Assembly (NCBI GenBank): GCA_035345895.1
Contig: DAORDI010000013.1
Coordinates: 1 to 39,369 of the forward strand
Direction: 5' to 3'
Source of the DNA: DAORDI01 sp035345895
GTDB lineage: Bacteria; Spirochaetota; Leptospiria; Leptospirales; Leptospiraceae
DNA: 39,369 bases
In this document: piece by piece, positions 15,487-23,879 of the stretch
Numbering within the stretch: the first letter of the stretch is position 1
How the letters are laid out: the number at the start of each line of letters is the position of its first letter
Notes under the pieces: model-generated
What the model was told of the DNA's origin: nothing
The model's database searches: none
Seen by the model: the letters and a program-made list of their open reading frames with translations, nothing else
Position numbers and translations under genes: made by a program

Positions 15487-16167
15487 TTAACCTCTTTTTG
15501 CCAGCTCCACCATATCACTTACTTCCAGAACCTGCTTTTCATACCCGTACAAAACAGAATGAATCATAGCAAGAGCGACTTCTTTCATTGTGGAGAAATA
15601 TTTTGGAAAAATTTTTCTTGCTGCAGGATATATCCATCCAAGATATTTGTAGCCGCTGTGAACATTATTCTGACCTTCTGAAGGATCCATAAAACCGGGT
15701 CTGAAGCAGAATACTTTTTTGAACGGGAGTTTCATCAGCTCGTTTTCTGCCTTTCCTTTCACCCTGGCCCACATTGTTTTGCTTTTCTCAGTACCGTCTG
15801 TCCCGGCTCCTGAAACGAAACAGAATGTCATTGCACTGTTCTTTTGAAGGAGGACTTTTGCAAAATCAACAGCCAGTATAGTGGTAATTCTGTTATACTC
15901 CTCTTCAGTCTTTCCTACAGATGTAGTCCCCAGGCAGAAGAAGCAGGCATTATATCCTGAAAGCTGATCGGCAATCAGGCTGATGTCAAACATATCCGAA
16001 TGAACAATTTCCTTCATCTTAGGATGAACGCGGCCGCATTTTTTCCTTCCGATGACCAATACCTCCGTTACATTCGGATGATTCAGACATTCCATCAGCA
16101 CTCCGTCACCGACCATTCCAGTTGCACCTGTAATGACCGCCTTTATTGAACTGTTTTCTTTTTCCAT
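15487..16167 (-). CDS. Atypical short-chain dehydrogenase/NAD(P)-binding protein (HTATIP2-like)
   Basis: The start at 16167 (MEKENSSIKAVITG) has AAGGAA just upstream; a longer frame to 16197 has no ribosome binding site. The Rossmann motif GATGMVG (14-20 from this start) is complete. VSGAGTDGTEKSKTM and ARVKGKAENEL stand where classical SDRs have the Ser and Tyr-x-x-x-Lys; the tyrosine is replaced, while the lysine of VKGKAE is kept, as in the HTATIP2/NmrA-like atypical SDRs. FCFRPGFMDPSE is the usual post-catalytic loop. At ~226 residues it is of normal size for this group. Substrate unknown; it may sense redox state rather than catalyse. Confidence 0.75.
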   Translation of the reverse strand: MEKENSSIKAVITGATGMVGDGVLMECLNHPNVTEVLVIGRKKCGRVHPKMKEIVHSDMFDISLIADQLSGYNACFFCLGTTSVGKTEEEYNRITTILAVDFAKVLLQKNSAMTFCFVSGAGTDGTEKSKTMWARVKGKAENELMKLPFKKVFCFRPGFMDPSEGQNNVHSGYKYLGWIYPAARKIFPKYFSTMKEVALAMIHSVLYGYEKQVLEVSDMVELAKRG

Positions 16168-16524
16168 AGGTTCCTTGTTATTATACAGATTCTTCATTGA
16201 GCGAAATTTTCTGAACCGCTTCTGATAAGTAATTCACAGTATGCAGACAGGGTATCCGGTCAAGAAACTTTCATTCCGTTCAGTATGAGAAGATTCTGTC
16301 GCTTTCCGGCTTAGGTGAGTCTGTTAAAACCTGAACTCAGGCTGCCGGAAGAGAATAGATTTCCTGCAGGGATATCAATTAAAGTGAACAGATGTTCGGC
16401 TGAGTCTGAATGGATAAATCTTCATCTAATCAGGAGACGGCCTGAACACCGAATATTTTATATTCAGTTATATTGTTGCCGTTTTTACTGATCACTGTAT
16501 CACTGACTTAAAACGGAGGAGATT
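16168..16524. other. Intergenic region without a recognisable gene
   Basis: I see no coding frame, RNA gene or strong terminator here. Only the last bases are informative: GGAGGAG about 6 bases before the TTG start at 16525. Promoters for the divergent neighbours must lie in this stretch, but none is convincing. Confidence 0.5.
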
Positions 16525-16920
16525 TTGTCTTTCAGCGCAATATATAATCAAAAAACAGATATTATTGAATGTAAGGTAAGCGGCGAAATTTCTCTCCTCG
16601 TCTTAAAGGAAGTATTCACTGCTCATGCTCGGATCACTGCCGAAACCGGATGTACCAAAATACTGAATGATTACCGTGATGCATCAGTGAAACTCAGCAC
16701 TTTAGAAATTTACGAACTTCCTCAGATGATTGCAAAAATCGCTGCATCCTTTGGAACGGATGCAAGGCGGATTCGAAGAGCACTGATTGTCTCAAAAGAG
16801 TCTGAAGACTATCATTTTTATGAAACGGTTTCAGCCAACAATTCACAGAAAGAAAAACTTTTCCTGGATCCGGAGGAAGCCAGACACTGGCTCATCGAAC
16901 TTCCATCCGGAAGACCCTAA
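16525..16920 (+). CDS. Small STAS-like (SpoIIAA-type) protein with TTG start
   Basis: A 131-residue protein with the layout of the STAS/SEC14-like SpoIIAA family: beta strands IIECKVSGEIS, helix VLKEVFTAHARITAETG, strand TKILNDYRDASV, helix, then RRIRRALIVSKESED and a C-terminal LDPEEARHWLIEL that is typical of the last helix in this family. No helix-turn-helix or membrane segment. The start is TTG at 16525, chosen because of the very strong GGAGGAG upstream; no in-frame ATG is nearby. The middle motif does not show the phosphorylatable serine pattern of true anti-sigma antagonists, so regulation may differ. It converges with another small protein of similar size and probably similar fold. 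Confidence 0.7.
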   Translation: MSFSAIYNQKTDIIECKVSGEISLLVLKEVFTAHARITAETGCTKILNDYRDASVKLSTLEIYELPQMIAKIAASFGTDARRIRRALIVSKESEDYHFYETVSANNSQKEKLFLDPEEARHWLIELPSGRP

Positions 16921-16925
16921 GACTG

Positions 16926-17336
16926 TCAGGGGTTGTTCTTCAGGAAATCAACTGCTTCGTTCAGACTGTTTACTTCAACCAGAATAATTCCTGCAGGTCC
17001 AACTTTTTTGGAGTAGGTTTTGACATTCATATCCGTGAGAGTGCTTTTCTCTGAGCTGATGGTGATAAAATACTGAATTCCGCCCGCCGCATAGGCAGGG
17101 AATATATCGGTTCCGATAAAGTCCTGAATTTCTCTTGTGAAAACTCCAGTTGCTTCACTTGAGTCAACTATATAGGCCCTTCCATTGTTCTGCTTGGAAT
17201 GAACAAGACCTTTCTCAAGTGTCGCTTCACGAAACTCTGCAAGTGAGACACTGTAACTGTACCATTTGTCCAGAATTGCCTTTACGTCTTCCAGCCAGCT
17301 TACATCGAGTTTTCCGGGTATAGAATGAATTTTCAT
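16926..17336 (-). CDS. Small STAS-like protein, convergent neighbour
   Basis: A 136-residue protein ending five bases after the stop of the plus-strand STAS-like gene. Its predicted elements (strand GRAYIVDSSEATGVF, helix REIQDFIGTDIFPAYAAGG, strand IQYFITISSEKSTLTDM, strand GIILVEVNSLNEAVDFL) follow the alternating alpha/beta order of a SpoIIAA/STAS-like or SEC14-like small domain. The final ILVEVNSLNEAVDFLKN matches the LDPEEARHWL end of its neighbour in kind. No signal peptide or membrane helix. I do not recognise an exact family, so the fold is inferred from pattern only. No clear ribosome binding site precedes 17336. Confidence 0.6.
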   Translation of the reverse strand: MKIHSIPGKLDVSWLEDVKAILDKWYSYSVSLAEFREATLEKGLVHSKQNNGRAYIVDSSEATGVFTREIQDFIGTDIFPAYAAGGIQYFITISSEKSTLTDMNVKTYSKKVGPAGIILVEVNSLNEAVDFLKNNP

Positions 17337-17647
17337 AAGTATACTCTACATTAAACATTTTTTTCTTTCCTTTTTCAAGTCAGAAAAGATCTGAATCAAT
17401 TCTAAGGATTGTTATCTTTCTGTCAAAGAAAAATGGGCTTTTTTACTGAGTTAGTTTTTCAAATAGAGACAGATGTAATTGTACATTCGCAAACTGAAAT
17501 GGGTACGTCTGCATATAATATGTCATTTCAAATATGGCCTCTTTTTCTCTTTTACAGACGTGCATTCAGTTTTGTGCTGCGAAAGAACAAAAAAGAAATA
17601 AATGTATGCAGTATTCAGTAATTTGAAAAAAATATAACTGAAATTTA
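17337..17647. other. Intergenic region, no gene recognised
   Basis: AT-rich DNA between the STAS-like gene and the end of the MORN gene. A 70-codon plus-strand frame (17409-17621) lacks a ribosome binding site and has an implausible composition. No terminator hairpin is obvious. Confidence 0.5.
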
Positions 17648-19003
17648 TCAGGGAGAGCTTACCGGTTCATTGTTTCTGAATTCACCGGAAATTTTTCTTC
17701 CGTCAGAATATGTGAACACACCCTGACCGTGCATAAGATTGTCCTTGAACTCTCCTGTGTAACTGTCCCCGTCAGCGAGGGTATAGGTCCCCTTTCCGTT
17801 CCTGAGATCATCCTGGAATTCGCCAATGTATTTATCTCCGTTTATTTTCAGATAGGTACCATACCCGTCTCTTTTATCTTTTTTGAAATCGCCTGTATAC
17901 GTGTCCCCGCTCGCATATTTCAAAGTTCCTTTTCCTTCACACATATTATTTTTCATCTCTCCTGTATATACAGATCCGTCATAATATGTAAATGTTCCTG
18001 TACCGTTCATCGCGCTGTTTCTGAATTCGCCGACATATTTATTCCCGCTGGAAAATAGATAAGTGCCTATACCTTCCTTCTCACCTTTCCTGAATTCACC
18101 GATGTAACGGTCGCCGTTCCCATAGGTAAGAGTTCCCTGTCCTTCAAAAACATCTTCTTTGAATTCACCGATATACTCGTCTGATCCTACAGTCAGAGTT
18201 CCGTTTCCGTTGAATTCATCATTACTGAACTCACCGACATATTTTCCTCCATCCTCATAGATATAAATTCCTTTACCGTTTTTACGGCTGTCCTTCATTT
18301 CCCCGGTGTATATGCTTCCGTCGCTGTATTTATAGATTCCCTGACCGCAGAAAGCATCTTCTTTAAATTCTCCTTCATAAACACTGCCATCATTAAAGGT
18401 ATAAGTGCCTTTACCTTCTCGATTTCCGTTTTCGAACTGACCTGTATATTTATCACCGTAATAAAAAATATAAGTCCCCTTTCCGTGAATCATATCTTTT
18501 TTAAATTGCCCCTCATATACACTTCCATCTGCATACTTCATCTTCCCGTTCCCATTTTTTAATCCGTCAGAGAATTCACCGGAATATACGTTTCCATCCG
18601 CATAGAAATATGTTCCCTCCCCGTCATACTTCCCCGCTTTGAACTGCCCTGTATATTTTTCCCCGTTTGGAAAAACCATCGTTCCTTTCCCTTCTAAATT
18701 ATTATTTTTAAAACTGCCAGTATATACAGTTCCGTCGCTGAAACTGTATTTGCCTTTTCCGTGCATTTTATCATTCTTGAACTGACCCTCATATCTGTTT
18801 CCATTTGCGAATGCAAATACTCCTTCCCCGTGCATTAAATCATCCAGAAAATCACCTTCATATCTGTCATCATTCGGGAGAATCAGCTGACCTTTTCCAC
18901 TCATTTTTCCGTTCTTAATGTCTCCCATATACCATTCCCCGTTTTCTGCGGTATAGCTGACGTTCTGACCCGAAAAACTTTCTTCTCTGAAAGGATGTTT
19001 CAT
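17648..19003 (-). CDS. MORN-repeat protein with about 18 repeats
   Basis: The 451-residue product is almost entirely MORN repeats of 23 residues, with the pattern YxGxF/M-x8-G-x-G-x-(Y/F)-x-(Y/F)-x-(D/N)-G. I count 18 copies from YMGDI near residue 25 to YTGEF near 427, plus a degenerate final ISGEF. MORN repeats form an extended twisted beta sheet used as a scaffold for protein or lipid contacts. No signal peptide, catalytic domain or membrane helix is present, so it is a pure repeat rod with short ends. GAGGA lies five bases before the start. It starts 30 bp after the upstream exported protein on the same strand, so the two are probably one operon. Confidence 0.93.
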   Translation of the reverse strand: MKHPFREESFSGQNVSYTAENGEWYMGDIKNGKMSGKGQLILPNDDRYEGDFLDDLMHGEGVFAFANGNRYEGQFKNDKMHGKGKYSFSDGTVYTGSFKNNNLEGKGTMVFPNGEKYTGQFKAGKYDGEGTYFYADGNVYSGEFSDGLKNGNGKMKYADGSVYEGQFKKDMIHGKGTYIFYYGDKYTGQFENGNREGKGTYTFNDGSVYEGEFKEDAFCGQGIYKYSDGSIYTGEMKDSRKNGKGIYIYEDGGKYVGEFSNDEFNGNGTLTVGSDEYIGEFKEDVFEGQGTLTYGNGDRYIGEFRKGEKEGIGTYLFSSGNKYVGEFRNSAMNGTGTFTYYDGSVYTGEMKNNMCEGKGTLKYASGDTYTGDFKKDKRDGYGTYLKINGDKYIGEFQDDLRNGKGTYTLADGDSYTGEFKDNLMHGQGVFTYSDGRKISGEFRNNEPVSSP

Positions 19004-19033
19004 TTTGTCCTCTAATAATATGCCAATTTATTA

Positions 19034-20500
19034 TTATTCTGACTGTCTGTTCCACTTAGCTTTTAAATGGGAAAGTATGCCGTCCAAGGTCTTCACCGGG
19101 ATGACAGGATTGAGACTGGAAGTTTCCCTTTTTTTAAGCCCAAGACTTCCTATATAAAAACGGTCATTTTTAAAACTGATTTCTTTTGTTTCGATGCGGT
19201 TTCGTCTGCCGCTCTGCTCTTTGAAAGAAATCATCCACTGATCCTTATCTTTTAAAAATATCTTCCAGATAAACTCTTCAGTCTTCATTCTGCGGTCTGC
19301 AGTTTCAGTTACAGTTTTTCCCTTCCCGTCTCTGTAAAAATAAACAATGGCCTTTTCTCCGTAAGGAACAGCTTTTCCATTTTCAGTTTCCAGATCCCAA
19401 TCGCCGATGATTTTTTGACTGATCTCCTCTTTCATTTTTTCCGTCTCTGCAGCGGATACTGAGTCTGTTTTTTTCAGACATATGGTTTCTATCATAAGAC
19501 ATTCTCCTTCAAATCGGATAGGCCCTTCTTCGTTTTTTTCCTTGCCCTGTTCCGCAACAGCCATTACCCACTGATCCGGTTCTTTTTCTGAAACTGTCCA
19601 GTTAAACTCTTTCTGCTCCGTTTTTCCGTCGATATCTCCAACTGCAGTGCCGGTACCGTCTTTTCGGAAACTGAACTGAAGTGAATCAGGAATCGGTTTT
19701 CCGTTCTCAGAAGCCGCAGCCCATGTACCGACAATTTTATTTATAAGTTCATTTTTTTTCTTTTCGGCATCATTATTAGAAGAAGGTTCTATTTTTTTCA
19801 GACAGTACTTGTCCACCATCAGACAATCCCCTTCAAAACTAATCATCCCTCCATGATTTCTTCCACTTTCCTTTTCTATAATGGAAAATCTCCATCCTCC
19901 ATCTGTCTGTTCGATAACAGTCCAATTGTATTCTTTCTTTTCCTCTTTACCGCGTGATTTTAATACACCAGTACCAGTGCCGTTTTTTCTAAGAGTGAAT
20001 TGCGGTTTTTCTTTTAGAGGTCTGCCGTTTTCGGATTCCATATACCAGTCGCCGATCATTTTCTCCATAAGCTCAGCTCTTCTCTTTTCTTTTTCTGAAT
20101 CAGAAACTGCATTCACTTTCTTGAAACAGGAATCATCTATAATCAGACATTCCCCTTCAAATTTGATCAGTCCTTCTTCTTTTTTGTTACTGTCCTTGGA
20201 TTCAATGAAAAGAGTGATTTCCTTTTCGATGTTTTCGCGGACGGTCCAGGATATATTTTCCTTTTCCTCTTTATTCCTTTTTGTTTCAATAACAGTTCCA
20301 GTGCCGTCATTTCTGAATATCAGCTGCAGAGATTCCCCTGTTGTTCTGCCGCGTTTTGAATAAAGATTCCAATGACCGATCAGCCTGTCTTTTGCACTCT
20401 GATTTTCTGAGTCAGTCTTGAAAGATGCTTTTTCCTCTGCATATAAAAATGCGGTTGAATATATCATAATAAATGATACAATAACAAATATATTTTTCAT
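19034..20500 (-). CDS. Exported protein with four tandem copies of a ~108-residue domain
   Basis: A signal peptide (MKNIFVIVSFIMIYSTAFLYA, cleaved near residue 21) precedes four repeats at about 41-128, 148-236, 257-345 and 365-457. Each starts with IGxW, has a strand with FxxDGTGT, a W or F core (WTV) and ends FEGECLxxxxxCLKK. The first three carry a cysteine pair seven residues apart (C118/C125, C226/C233, C334/C341); the fourth has lost it. The beta-rich pattern resembles small lipocalin-like extracytoplasmic domains, but no family is firmly recognised. AGGAGAAATTT upstream supports the start. The MORN gene follows after 30 bp. Periplasmic or surface binding is an inference. Confidence 0.75.
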   Translation of the reverse strand: MKNIFVIVSFIMIYSTAFLYAEEKASFKTDSENQSAKDRLIGHWNLYSKRGRTTGESLQLIFRNDGTGTVIETKRNKEEKENISWTVRENIEKEITLFIESKDSNKKEEGLIKFEGECLIIDDSCFKKVNAVSDSEKEKRRAELMEKMIGDWYMESENGRPLKEKPQFTLRKNGTGTGVLKSRGKEEKKEYNWTVIEQTDGGWRFSIIEKESGRNHGGMISFEGDCLMVDKYCLKKIEPSSNNDAEKKKNELINKIVGTWAAASENGKPIPDSLQFSFRKDGTGTAVGDIDGKTEQKEFNWTVSEKEPDQWVMAVAEQGKEKNEEGPIRFEGECLMIETICLKKTDSVSAAETEKMKEEISQKIIGDWDLETENGKAVPYGEKAIVYFYRDGKGKTVTETADRRMKTEEFIWKIFLKDKDQWMISFKEQSGRRNRIETKEISFKNDRFYIGSLGLKKRETSSLNPVIPVKTLDGILSHLKAKWNRQSE

Positions 20501-20608
20501 AAATTTCTCCTGTATAATTGTCCGGTAAAATCAGGCATATTTAAAATAAATGATCTGCAGAAACGTTATCCGTAAAGGACTATTTCTTCAGAAGTTTCTT
20601 TACTTCAT

Positions 20609-21007
20609 TCAGATCAGCCACGTTTCAAACTCGCACTGCAGATCTCCCAGTTCCTTCAGGAACTTCGGCAGTTCTATAATGTTCATTTCCAGATCCTCTG
20701 TCAAGGGAAATAAATGTTTTGTTTCCAGAACTCTGAACTGAAACAGAAATTCTTTCTCCTCCGGATAAAGTGAAAAATTCAGAAAATTGAAGGAATAGAC
20801 TTTGGGAAGTTTCTGGTACTGTTTTCCTTTGGTCAGACTTCTGGAATAAATCTTCGACCAGTACAGAAGAACCCTCTTGGGAAATTCTTTCTGAGGAGCG
20901 GCCTGCATTTCAATCAGAAACTTGTTTCCGGAAATATCCTCCGCACTGATATCCAGAATGGAAAGTTTATCCCTATGAAACTTTTTCGGAAGTTCCGGAT
21001 TCAGAAC
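20609..21007 (-). pseudogene. Fragment of an Rpn-family PD-(D/E)xK nuclease (transposase-like)
   Basis: The open frame reads VLNPELPKKFHRDKLSILD, ISAEDISGNKFLIEMQ and YSRSLTKGKQYQKLPKVYSF, which is the recognisable core of Rpn recombination-promoting nucleases (PF12784-type). Catalytic positions are the D of ILDI and the E and Q of EMQ. The usual N-terminus (about 40 residues) and the C-terminal ~150 residues are missing; the frame stops after FETWLI, just where the family usually continues. Upstream, at about 21010-21100, an unrelated GC-rich stretch begins. This is a decayed mobile gene, truncated on both sides. Confidence 0.75.
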
Positions 21008-21106
21008 TTTCAGATTACTGTTGCGCCTTCGGTGCAGAGGAGGGCAGAATCTCCGATGCGAGCACGCTCACGCTGCTCCGCTACGTCGTTCCGGAGTTCG
21101 AAATTC

Positions 21107-22000
21107 AGAAGGGAAGTAAAACTGAAAAACTACAGCAGGCTTCGAAAGAGTGAGAATTTGAATGATCGGGTTTTGGAACTTGTGTCTGCCGGTGTAAGTG
21201 CAAGGAAGTATGAGGAGATAATTGAGAAGCTGGCAGAAGATGCAGGGCCGTCAAAAAGTTCTGTATCCAGAAGATTCATTGAAGAGTCCCACAGGACAGT
21301 TCAGGAGTTCAGAGAAAGGAAATTTACTGCCAGGATATTTTTTGCACTGATTCTTGACGTGACATACGTAAGCGGTCAGGCTGTCGTAACGGCTTTGGGA
21401 GTGGATTCTGAGGGGAACACGGGCATTTCATAGGCTATTCTATTGGTTCATCAGAGATTACTGAAACAGTCAGATCACTTCTGAATCTTATCGAAGAGAA
21501 GGAAGCTAAGCTTACTGATAATATATTGTACTGAATAGACGGCTGCAGATCTCTGAAGCGTGCAGTTCTTGACAGGTTTGGAGAAAGAGCATTTATACAG
21601 AGATGCAAAATTCACAAACTCCGGAATATCTATGCAATGCTTCCCGGAAAGTATCAATTCCATGTTCAAGCTCAGATATGACAGAATATTCTCCTGCAAT
21701 AAATTTGAGGATGCCAGAAAAGAACTGGAGTCAGTTTCCAAATGGCTGTCCGAGATAAGTCATACGCCGGGCGAGCTGATGAAATCATTTAATACAACCA
21801 ATTTGATTGAATCCGCGTTTTCCGTTCCCAAAAGCAGTCTGCGTAGGGTAAAGAAGTGGAATCTGCATTCAGATATGCTGGACAGGTGGATCAGCATATC
21901 ACTGCTCTATCAGGAAAAAAGTTTCAGGAAAGTAAAAGGTGTCAAATCACTGAATTTATTTATAAGTAAATTTAGTAAATTTAATATTGACAAAACCTAG
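21107..22000 (+). pseudogene. Broken IS256 (mutator)-family transposase
   Basis: Pieces in several frames line up with an IS256-type transposase. Recognisable stretches are VSARKYEEIIEKLAEDAG and PSKSSVSRRFIEESHRTV, a first catalytic D in LILDVTYVSGQAVV, the second D in IDGCRSLKRAVLDRFGE, QRCKIHKLRNIYAMLP, and the third acid in NTTNLIESAFS. Damage: N-terminus missing, a one-base deletion near 21423 (frame shifts at GNTG/HFIG), an in-frame TGA before IDGC (about 21530), and a second frameshift with probable small deletion around 21670-21705. No terminal inverted repeats could be identified. It lies head to head with the Rpn fragment. Confidence 0.85.
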
Positions 22001-22074
22001 ACTGTATGACAGTATGACCATACTTCGTGTTCTGAAAACTCTAACGGAATTTGGGACACTTCAAGGAGAACGGC

Positions 22075-22581
22075 ATGAAAAAAAGTTTATTTCTATTTTT
22101 ATTAATATCGTTAATCGGCAGTATCGCTGCACAAGATGAAGTGAAAGTTCCTGATGTTGTTAAAAAAGCAATTCAGAAATTTACACCAAAGTATGATCTA
22201 AAAAATTGCTCCTGGAGTGTGACAGGGAATAATGATGATTATTATCTTTGTGAAATCCTTTTAGTCCAAGAAGATTCCAATTCACCGACAGTATCTTTGT
22301 ATTCAAATAAAAATGGGCGTGATCTAAGCGGAAGCTACTCATTAAAAGCAGATGATTTTGATAAATATTTTCCGGCTGAACTTTTAAAAAAAGTCAGAGC
22401 AGATTTTGCTTCTCAAGACTCAAGCCCGGAGAAAGCATTAGTCGATCTTGCTGCTGGTGGCAAAATTAAATCTATTTATTTCACAGCTAATTTCGATGAG
22501 TCTAGTTTCCTGGAAGCAGGTTATACAGAAAAAGGAAAAGTAATCAGCAAAATAAAAAAAGGAGGCAAAGGCGGAGGTTGA
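22075..22581 (+). CDS. Exported protein of unknown function (168 aa)
   Basis: The start at 22075 has AAGGAGAAC just upstream and gives MKKSLFLFLLISLIGSIAAQ, a clear signal peptide with cleavage after IAA. The mature part is mixed alpha/beta, with a repeated-looking pattern around YDLKNCSWSVTGNN and SIYFTANFDESSFLEAGYTEKG, and a lysine/glycine-rich end (KKGGKGGG). One half resembles the small PepSY/BLIP-like periplasmic domains in spacing, but this is weak. No catalytic motif. It is the first gene after the IS256 remnant and precedes the two paralogous lipoproteins, with 67 bp to the next start. A perfect short palindrome (AGTATG-AC-CATACT, 22011-22024) lies in its upstream region. Confidence 0.7.
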   Translation: MKKSLFLFLLISLIGSIAAQDEVKVPDVVKKAIQKFTPKYDLKNCSWSVTGNNDDYYLCEILLVQEDSNSPTVSLYSNKNGRDLSGSYSLKADDFDKYFPAELLKKVRADFASQDSSPEKALVDLAAGGKIKSIYFTANFDESSFLEAGYTEKGKVISKIKKGGKGGG

Positions 22582-22648
22582 GCAGTTGGAAATAATTAAT
22601 TTATTTAGGAGTTCCAGCTCAATTCCATTTTTAAATAAAGGAGTGTTT

Positions 22649-23287
22649 ATGAAAATCAAACAGATTATCTTTTTACTTCTAGTTTTTATTTTAACTAATT
22701 GCAATTCTCTAAACAGCTATTTAAAAGACAGAGCAAATGATTTTGGAGATATCGCAAGTTTTGGAATTATTTATTATCCGATAGGTGCTGAAGTTCAAGT
22801 CGGACATCTTTCAACAGGTTTGTATGTGAACGGAGAATTTTCCGGAACTTATTTTGAATACAAAGGAGGAGACATTAACTATATTGGAAAAAGAGCAGTT
22901 AATGAATCTAATTTTAGGTCAAGAACTGTATTTATTGGTTTTGATAGAAATGTTTTAGGTCATTATGAATATACGGCACAGGATCTTGGAGAAGGAATTT
23001 TTGAAGTTCCTAAAAGTTCCATTGCATACGGGAGATATAAATATGTGCCTGGTTGCGGTACTGATAGAGCATTAGATAGAGCTTCATATTCAAGGTTTGG
23101 CGGAAAAGCAAGTCTTTTATTGATCGGTGTTGCTGTTGAAGTGAATCCGGGCGAGCTTTTAGATTTTATTTTAGGTTTTGCTGGAATAGATATTTACTAC
23201 GACGATATCCATTCAAGAGAAAATAATGCAGCTTCTGAAAATAAAGAATACAAAGCTAAGGACATCTGTTATGTTACTGAAAAATAA
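22649..23287 (+). CDS. Lipoprotein of a duplicated family, copy 1
   Basis: The start at 22649 has AAAGGAGTG upstream and gives a signal ending in the lipobox ILTNC (cysteine 18), so the protein is lipidated. The mature region begins NSLNSYLKDRANDFGDIASF and contains IGAEVQVGHLSTGLYVNGEF and, near the end, RFGGKASLLLIGVAVEVNPGE and FILGFAGIDIYYDD. These stretches are shared with the next gene. I associate the DRxNDFxDI...GAE...GL layout with lipoproteins of Leptospira, from memory. Function unknown. Its last 17 bases overlap the start of copy 2, suggesting one transcript and coupled translation. Confidence 0.8.
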   Translation: MKIKQIIFLLLVFILTNCNSLNSYLKDRANDFGDIASFGIIYYPIGAEVQVGHLSTGLYVNGEFSGTYFEYKGGDINYIGKRAVNESNFRSRTVFIGFDRNVLGHYEYTAQDLGEGIFEVPKSSIAYGRYKYVPGCGTDRALDRASYSRFGGKASLLLIGVAVEVNPGELLDFILGFAGIDIYYDDIHSRENNAASENKEYKAKDICYVTEK

Positions 23288-23879
23288 TTTCTTTATATAC
23301 TCGATGATATTCATTTTTTCCAACTGTGTTTCAATCTCTAATTACTTTCAAAACAGAGGAAATGATTTCTTAGATATCGTATCATTACAAATAAACCAAG
23401 GTTCAACTGGAGCTGAGATAACAGCTGGTCCAGTTCTATTTGGTCTTCATAGAGGAGAAGAGGTATATGGAATCAATTTAAAGAATGCAGAATTTTGCAT
23501 TTCCAGACCATACTCCGAATTTGAATCACGTATTAAGGCCGATATGAGCAGAAGAGGAGAGAATTATAATTATTATAAATGTAATTGGCATTCTTCTTCG
23601 ATATTAGTTTTTTATCAAGAAAAATATTCTCCAAGCGGTGGTGATTCGATTTTTCCAAACCATAATTCTTACAGAAATGATAAAAAAAAATATGAAGAAG
23701 CAACTTTCGATAACTTTGGAGATAATAAAAGCATTTCGCGATATGGCAGAATAGGCGGAAAAGCAGGTGCTTCAATTATAGGTGTTGCAATTGAATTTAA
23801 CGTATTAGAAGTTTTTGATTTTGTGCTAGGTATAGTTGGAATTGATATACTGGATGACGATCATACTTTGAAGGATTAA
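23271..23879 (+). CDS. Lipoprotein of the same family, copy 2
   Basis: The start at 23271 lies inside the end of copy 1 and has AAGGAC eight bases before it. The signal MLLKNNFFIYSMIFIFSNC ends in a lipobox with cysteine 19. The mature part mirrors copy 1: SISNYFQNRGNDFLDIVSLQ, GAEITAGPVLFGL, then YGRIGGKAGASIIGVAIEFN and FVLGIVGIDILDDDH. The middle (about residues 80-160) is unlike copy 1 and has a cysteine (YYKCNWHSSS). The pair therefore arose by tandem duplication and has diverged in the centre. Envelope location is likely; function unknown. Confidence 0.8.
   Translation: MLLKNNFFIYSMIFIFSNCVSISNYFQNRGNDFLDIVSLQINQGSTGAEITAGPVLFGLHRGEEVYGINLKNAEFCISRPYSEFESRIKADMSRRGENYNYYKCNWHSSSILVFYQEKYSPSGGDSIFPNHNSYRNDKKKYEEATFDNFGDNKSISRYGRIGGKAGASIIGVAIEFNVLEVFDFVLGIVGIDILDDDHTLKD

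Noticed and set aside
17409..17621. 70-codon plus-strand frame between the STAS-like and MORN genes
   Set aside because: No ribosome binding site, no motif and odd composition.
21500..21560. In-frame TGA in the transposase as a selenocysteine codon
   Set aside because: The same gene has frameshifts and a missing N-terminus, so the TGA is simple decay.
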